The position numbers were made by a program, and so were the translations under genes. Shown piece after piece: positions 6,144 through 9,475 of a DNA stretch of 9,475 nucleotides. The notes under the pieces were generated by a model, which made no database searches, was not told the origin of the DNA, and saw only the letters and a program-made list of their open reading frames with translations. The DNA is from JBEHYA01 sp048498415 (GTDB lineage: Bacteria; Pseudomonadota; Alphaproteobacteria; UBA9219; RGZA01), in NCBI GenBank assembly GCA_048498415.1, contig JBEHYA010000076.1, positions 1 through 9,475 on the forward strand. Reading direction: 5' to 3'. Within the stretch, counting starts at the first letter, position 1. Each line of letters begins with the position of its first letter.

Positions 6144-6708
6144 AACCGGCGTTCCTTAAAAGTTGCTGGGCTTCAAATAGCGGCAGGCCGATGATGTTGG
6201 AGGGCGAGCCCGACATCCATTTGATAAACCCTGCGGCACGGCCCTGCAGCGCATACCCGCCGGCTTTCCCCTGCCCTTCGCCGCTTTTAACGTATGCAGC
6301 TATTTCTTCGGCGCTCAGGCGCTTAAACAGCAGTGCGCTTTCGGCCACACGGGCATGGACTTTACCTTTTGCATCGATGACGCAAATGCCGCCATACACG
6401 CGGTGACGGCGGCCCGAAAGAAGTTCAAGACACTGCTTTACTTCGTCTGCTGTTTCGCATTTCGGCAACAGCCGGCGGCCGCAGGCAACAACGGTATCAC
6501 CGCCCAGTATAATCGCGCCGGGAAATTTGGCTGTAAGCGACTGCGCTTTCTGTGTAGCGAGGCGCAAAGCCAATGCGTACGGCAATTCGTTTTTTAACGA
6601 GGTTTCATCGCAAACCGGCGCGGCGACTTGATCTGGCGTAACGCCAATCTGCTTGAGAAGTTCAAGGCGGCGCGGCGAAGTGGAAGCAAGAATAAGCGAA
6701 GGAGCCAT
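6130..6708 (-). CDS. maf: Maf-like nucleoside triphosphate pyrophosphatase
   Basis: 192 residues, normal for Maf. Motifs in order: ASTSPRR (8-14, the phosphate-binding S-x-S-x-R-R), the metal-binding region with the GGDTVV Asp71, the GKAGGYALQGRAAGFI stretch with K148 and Q155, and GSPSNIIGLPL (167-177). Maf enzymes hydrolyse non-canonical or modified nucleoside triphosphates (dTTP/UTP or modified pyrimidines, by subfamily) to monophosphates and pyrophosphate, cleaning the nucleotide pool. Specificity cannot be read safely here. Its ATG shares one base with the infA stop (TAATG) and no Shine-Dalgarno is visible, so it is probably translationally coupled to infA. Its end overlaps the ribonuclease start by 14 bases. 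Confidence 0.96.
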   Translation of the reverse strand: MAPSLILASTSPRRLELLKQIGVTPDQVAAPVCDETSLKNELPYALALRLATQKAQSLTAKFPGAIILGGDTVVACGRRLLPKCETADEVKQCLELLSGRRHRVYGGICVIDAKGKVHARVAESALLFKRLSAEEIAAYVKSGEGQGKAGGYALQGRAAGFIKWMSGSPSNIIGLPLFEAQQLLRNAGYGHA

Positions 6709-6926
6709 TATTTATGGCGGAAGCTGATGCGGCCCTTGGTGAGGTCGTATGGCGTCATTTCAACGGTGACTTTGTCACCCGCCAAAACGCGGATGCGGTT
6801 CTTGCGCATGCGGCCCGCCGTGTGGGCGATGATCTCGTGATCGTTTTCCAGCTTCACGCGGAACATCGCGTTGGGAAGCAGTTCAAGCACGGTGCCGCTG
6901 AATTCGATGATATCTTCTTTTGCCAT
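6708..6926 (-). CDS. infA: Translation initiation factor IF-1
   Basis: 72 residues, exactly the usual size. The S1/OB-fold sequence is nearly canonical: MAKEDIIEFSGTVLELLPNA, then FRVKLENDHEIIAHTAGRMRK and the C-terminal VTVEMTPYDLTKGRISFRHK. It binds the 30S A site during initiation together with IF-2 and IF-3. First gene of the infA-maf-rng-yacG run. Its promoter overlaps the hisG stop. The purine-rich AAAGG before the ATG sits only 3 bases away, so the Shine-Dalgarno is poor or unusual. No residue changes stand out. Confidence 0.99.
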   Translation of the reverse strand: MAKEDIIEFSGTVLELLPNAMFRVKLENDHEIIAHTAGRMRKNRIRVLAGDKVTVEMTPYDLTKGRISFRHK

Positions 6927-6950
6927 AAGCCTTTAGTGGTTCGATTTAAG

Positions 6951-6971
6951 GTTGGCGGAGAATGCGCCAAC
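6951..6971. repeat. Inverted repeat around the infA -10 box (possible operator or hairpin)
   Basis: Perfect 7-bp arms GTTGGCG (6951-6957) and CGCCAAC (6965-6971) surround a 7-base centre that contains most of the infA -10 hexamer. As DNA it could be an operator. As RNA from murA-hisG read-through it is a hairpin just past the hisG stop, but it lacks a following T-tract. Confidence 0.55.
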
Positions 6972-6987
6972 GGGTTTAAACGGTCAA
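6959..6987 (-). promoter_or_regulatory. Promoter of infA-maf-rng-yacG
   Basis: TTGACC (6982-6987) and CATTCT (6959-6964) on the minus strand, 17 bases apart. The -35 overlaps the hisG stop codon (6984-6986). The transcript would start near 6952, leaving a leader of about 25 bases before infA. Confidence 0.55.
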
Positions 6988-7628
6988 GCTATTGCCTTTG
7001 CAATACGATCAACCAGCGGGCCAAGGTCGGCCCCCCGTGTTTTATAAGCAACGCGGTTGACGATTAAACGGCTTGTGACATCGGCGATTTTAGCGATTTC
7101 GACCAGATTATTGGCCTTCAGGGTGCTGCCGGTGGCCACCAGATCCACCATCACCGGGGCCATGCCCATCAGGGGCGCAAGCTCCATGGCGCCCGAGAGT
7201 TCGATACATTCGGCCTGAATATTGAGGCCGGCAAAAAAGCGGCGGGTGCAGTTGGGGAATTTGCTGGCAACGCGCAGGTGGCTGAGCGCGGCCAAATTCA
7301 ACGGCGGGTCCGCCTGCTTCTGGCACAGGCTGAGGCGGCAGGCACCGATTTTCAAATCGAGCGGCGCATAAATTTCCGGGTAATCGAATTCCATCAGCAC
7401 GTCGTTGCCGGCCACGCCCAGCTGCGCAGCACCCGAGGCCACGAACTTCGCCACATCGAATGAACGCACGCGGATGAGCGACAGGTTTTCGATGTTGGTG
7501 TTGAATTGCAGCTTGCGGCTTTTTTCATCCGAAAAATCGGGCTCTGGGATGATGCCGGCTTTTTTTAAGATGGGCAGCAGTTCAGCGAGAATGCGGCCTT
7601 TGGGAAGGGCGAAAACAAGCGGCGTCAT
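6984..7628 (-). CDS. hisG: ATP phosphoribosyltransferase, short form (catalytic subunit)
   Basis: 214 residues, the short HisG that lacks the C-terminal histidine-binding domain of the ~299-residue form and normally needs HisZ as regulatory partner; hisZ is not in the window. It joins ATP and PRPP to give N1-(5-phosphoribosyl)-ATP, the first histidine step. Visible motifs are FALPKGR (6-12) at the N-terminus, the GAAQLGVAGNDVL region (66-78), and the PRPP-binding loop VDLVATGSTLKANNL (161-175). The ATG overlaps the murA stop as ATGA, and AAGG lies 7 bases upstream within murA, so translation is coupled to murA. The next gene is infA; no hisD follows. Confidence 0.97.
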   Translation of the reverse strand: MTPLVFALPKGRILAELLPILKKAGIIPEPDFSDEKSRKLQFNTNIENLSLIRVRSFDVAKFVASGAAQLGVAGNDVLMEFDYPEIYAPLDLKIGACRLSLCQKQADPPLNLAALSHLRVASKFPNCTRRFFAGLNIQAECIELSGAMELAPLMGMAPVMVDLVATGSTLKANNLVEIAKIADVTSRLIVNRVAYKTRGADLGPLVDRIAKAIA

Positions 7629-8911
7629 GCCGCGGCCTTCATGCGTTCGATCACGGCGCCGCAGGCGGCCAGTTTTTCTTCCACATGTTCATAGCCGCGA
7701 TCAAGGTGATAGACGCGGCTGACAATCGTCTCCCCCTTCGCGGCCAAACCCGCCAGCACCAGACATACCGAAGCGCGAAGATCGGTGGCCATTACCGGCG
7801 CGCCGGTCAGTTGCGGCACGCCGCGCACGGTGGCGGTGTTGCCGCTCACGGTAATATTGGCGCCCATGCGCATCAGTTCCGGCACGTGCATGAATCGGTT
7901 TTCGAAGATGGTTTCGTTGATCACGGCGGCGCCATCGCTGAGGCACATCAGCGCCATGGCCTGCGCCTGCAAATCGGTGGGGAAACCGGGATAGGGTTCG
8001 GTGACTAAATCGACCGCGCGGATCATGGGTTCGCCGCGCCGCACCAGAATACCATCCGGTGTTTCTTCAAAATGCACGCCGGCGCGGGTGAAGTAATCGA
8101 CAGCGGATTGCAGATGCGCCATGCGCGCGCCGATGAGTTCCAGCTCGCCATCGGTGATCGCGGCGGCAATCGCATAGGTGCCCGCAACGATGCGGTCGGC
8201 GACAATGGTGTGCGTGGCGCCGTGCAGCGTGGCCTGCCCCTGAATGGTGAGCGTATCGGTGCCGATGCCATCAATTTTGGCACCCATTTTGGCGAGGCAT
8301 TCGGCCAAATCCGTGACTTCCGGCTCGCGCGCAGCATTTACAAGGCGCGTTTCACCCTTGGCCAGACATGCGGCCATTAAAAGGTTTTCGGTGCCGGTGA
8401 CGGTGATAACGGGAAAAACAAATTCGGTGCCGTGCAGGCCCTGCGGCGCTTTGGCGATGATATAGCCTTCGCTGAGTTCAATCTCCGCGCCCATTTTCTG
8501 AAGGCCCTGAATGTGGAGATCAATGGGGCGTGTGCCCAGCGCGCAGCCGCCGGGCAATGAAACGCGCGCCTGACCGCAGCGGGCCAGCAAGGGGCCGAGC
8601 ACCAGAATGCTCGCGCGCATTTTGCGCACGATGTCGTAATGCGCGGTAACGTTGGTGATGGATGGCGTGCTTAAATGGCAGGTCTGCGGGCTGGTGCGCA
8701 TGGGCCCGTCTTCGAATGAAATTTTGCCGCCATGCGAGGCGAGCAGCTGGGCCATGCTGTCGATATCGGCAAGGCGCGGCATGTTTTTGAGTGTGAGAAC
8801 TTCGGCCGAAAGCAGGCTGGCGGCCATCAGCGGCAGCGCGGCGTTCTTTGCCCCGCTGATATCAATTTCGCCACGTAACGGCGCCCCGCCCTGCACGCGA
8901 ATGCGATCCAT
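7625..8911 (-). CDS. murA: UDP-N-acetylglucosamine 1-carboxyvinyltransferase
   Basis: 428 residues from ATG 8909-8911 (MDRIRVQGGAPLRGEIDISG), typical of MurA. It transfers enolpyruvate from PEP to UDP-GlcNAc, the first committed step of peptidoglycan synthesis, in the cytoplasm. Lys22-Asn23 in GAKNAALPL match the substrate-binding pair of E. coli. Cys123 in PGGCALGTRP is the PEP/fosfomycin-reactive cysteine (E. coli Cys115), so intrinsic fosfomycin resistance by Cys-to-Asp is not expected. The TEPYPGFPTDLQAQ block with the catalytic Asp and the C-terminal YHLDRGYEHVEEKL are intact. A TTG at 8950 would add 13 unconserved residues and is rejected. A GGA lies 7 bases before the chosen ATG. The upstream region is AT-rich, with a weak possible promoter (TTGTTT, 16 bases, GATAGT) near 8954-8981. 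Confidence 0.98.
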   Translation of the reverse strand: MDRIRVQGGAPLRGEIDISGAKNAALPLMAASLLSAEVLTLKNMPRLADIDSMAQLLASHGGKISFEDGPMRTSPQTCHLSTPSITNVTAHYDIVRKMRASILVLGPLLARCGQARVSLPGGCALGTRPIDLHIQGLQKMGAEIELSEGYIIAKAPQGLHGTEFVFPVITVTGTENLLMAACLAKGETRLVNAAREPEVTDLAECLAKMGAKIDGIGTDTLTIQGQATLHGATHTIVADRIVAGTYAIAAAITDGELELIGARMAHLQSAVDYFTRAGVHFEETPDGILVRRGEPMIRAVDLVTEPYPGFPTDLQAQAMALMCLSDGAAVINETIFENRFMHVPELMRMGANITVSGNTATVRGVPQLTGAPVMATDLRASVCLVLAGLAAKGETIVSRVYHLDRGYEHVEEKLAACGAVIERMKAAA

Positions 8912-8994
8912 GTTAAATCCGGCCCTCACTGCCCAAAATTTAGGCGTCAAACTATCAAGAAATAAGAAGTCAAAACAACGGCGTAATTACTCGC

Positions 8995-9019
8995 TTATGA
9001 TGATTTTATGATATTTATG
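8995..9019 (+). repeat. Three phased TTATG(AT) repeats in the murA upstream region
   Basis: TTATGAT occurs at 8995-9001 and 9006-9012, and TTATG again at 9015-9019, so the starts are 11 and 9 bases apart, about one helical turn. They sit in the 229-base divergent gap between murA and the small plus-strand gene. The rest of the gap holds an AT-rich murA leader and a weak plus-strand promoter-like pair (TTAACA about 9050, AAATAT about 9073). Could be a protein-binding site or chance in AT-rich DNA. Confidence 0.3.
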
Positions 9020-9140
9020 CCACAACCCCAGAAACTTGGCCACACGCCCTTAACAAGCCACAATTTATAGGGAAATATGGCACCCGTAACGGCGCCGCCG
9101 GTACGTCCAATTAACGACCCACCACTTTTGGAGCTAAACA

Positions 9141-9428
9141 ATGAAAAAGATTCTTCTCGCCGCGGCTTTTGCCGTAGTCGCCGTTCCCGCTTTCGCCGCC
9201 CCGGAAGCTTTCACGATTGATCTGGGCAACAACTACGCCGTGTCGCAGGGCATGGTCAGCCAGCAGATGCAGACCAGCCAGAGCCGCCAGGCCTGGAAGG
9301 CCAGCGCCCGCCAGCAGCAGATGCAGCCGTCGTCGCAGCAGTCGGCTTCTGAACAGGGCCAGGCCAGCATGGAGCAGGTTTCGACCGACCCGACGATCTC
9401 GAGGCTGCGTGCGCCCCTCAGATCGTAG
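9141..9428 (+). CDS. Small secreted Gln-rich protein, unknown function
   Basis: 95 residues with a textbook Sec signal peptide, MKKILLAAAFAVVAVPAFA, and an AFA-A cleavage site after residue 19. The mature part begins APEAFTIDLGNNYAVSQG and then is strongly polar: 15 of 76 mature residues are Gln, many in QQ or QQQ runs, all in a region with almost no hydrophobic residues, so it is probably disordered or a repetitive periplasmic/extracellular peptide. GGAG (9130-9133) stands 7 bases before the ATG, an excellent ribosome site. It is transcribed divergently from murA. No family recognised. The last ~12 residues (ISRLRAPLRS) look unlike the rest, and the true C-terminus may be affected by a junction near the contig end. 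Confidence 0.8.
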   Translation: MKKILLAAAFAVVAVPAFAAPEAFTIDLGNNYAVSQGMVSQQMQTSQSRQAWKASARQQQMQPSSQQSASEQGQASMEQVSTDPTISRLRAPLRS

Positions 9429-9475
9429 CCATTCGTGTCACTGTAGCCGAGCGCTTGGCCGTCCAACGTCACATG

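Noticed and set aside
8912..8950. TTG start for murA 13 codons upstream
   Set aside because: MurA proteins begin with the MDRIRVQGG-type sequence; the extra residues are unconserved and the ATG has a better ribosome site.
16..9403. CTCGAG sites near both ends (16-21 and 9398-9403) as a sign of cloning or circularisation
   Set aside because: A six-base site is expected by chance in DNA of this length, and the flanking bases at the two ends do not match.

Overview
The window looks like chromosomal DNA from an alphaproteobacterium. The main evidence is the block infA - maf - RNase E/G - yacG - tRNA-Phe(GAA), all on the minus strand, preceded by murA and a short-form hisG. From general knowledge this arrangement is typical of Alphaproteobacteria. 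An efp - suhB pair and a dispersed repeat whose accidental translation contains WIPAFAGMT fit the same picture. I cannot name a genus. Nearly everything is on the minus strand. The exceptions are a small secreted Gln-rich protein at the right end and a doubtful small ORF near 2.2 kb.

Reading the minus strand from right to left: murA (peptidoglycan precursor synthesis) overlaps hisG (first step of histidine synthesis) by ATGA. A promoter inside the end of hisG, with a palindrome centred on its -10 box, then starts the tightly packed run infA, maf, rng and yacG, whose genes overlap by 1, 14 and 4 bases. A hairpin and a separate promoter lead into tRNA-Phe. Past the 3' end of the tRNA is a 612-residue protein I cannot assign to a family. 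It carries an HExxH zinc-metallopeptidase-type motif and is the most AT-rich long gene here. Next come queF (queuosine pathway), a 345-base gap, efp and suhB in tandem, a 115-base composite palindromic repeat, and the start of an exported Ala/Pro-rich protein that runs off the left edge.

Most genes are housekeeping: translation (infA, efp, tRNA-Phe, queF through tRNA modification), RNA processing (RNase E/G), nucleotide-pool cleaning (maf), gyrase control (yacG), cell wall (murA) and histidine (hisG). The least explained parts are the 612-residue putative metallopeptidase, the Gln-rich secreted protein, the queF-efp gap and the repeat element. I found no CRISPR array, insertion sequence, phage gene or recognisable defence system. 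Promoter calls are pattern matches made by eye.
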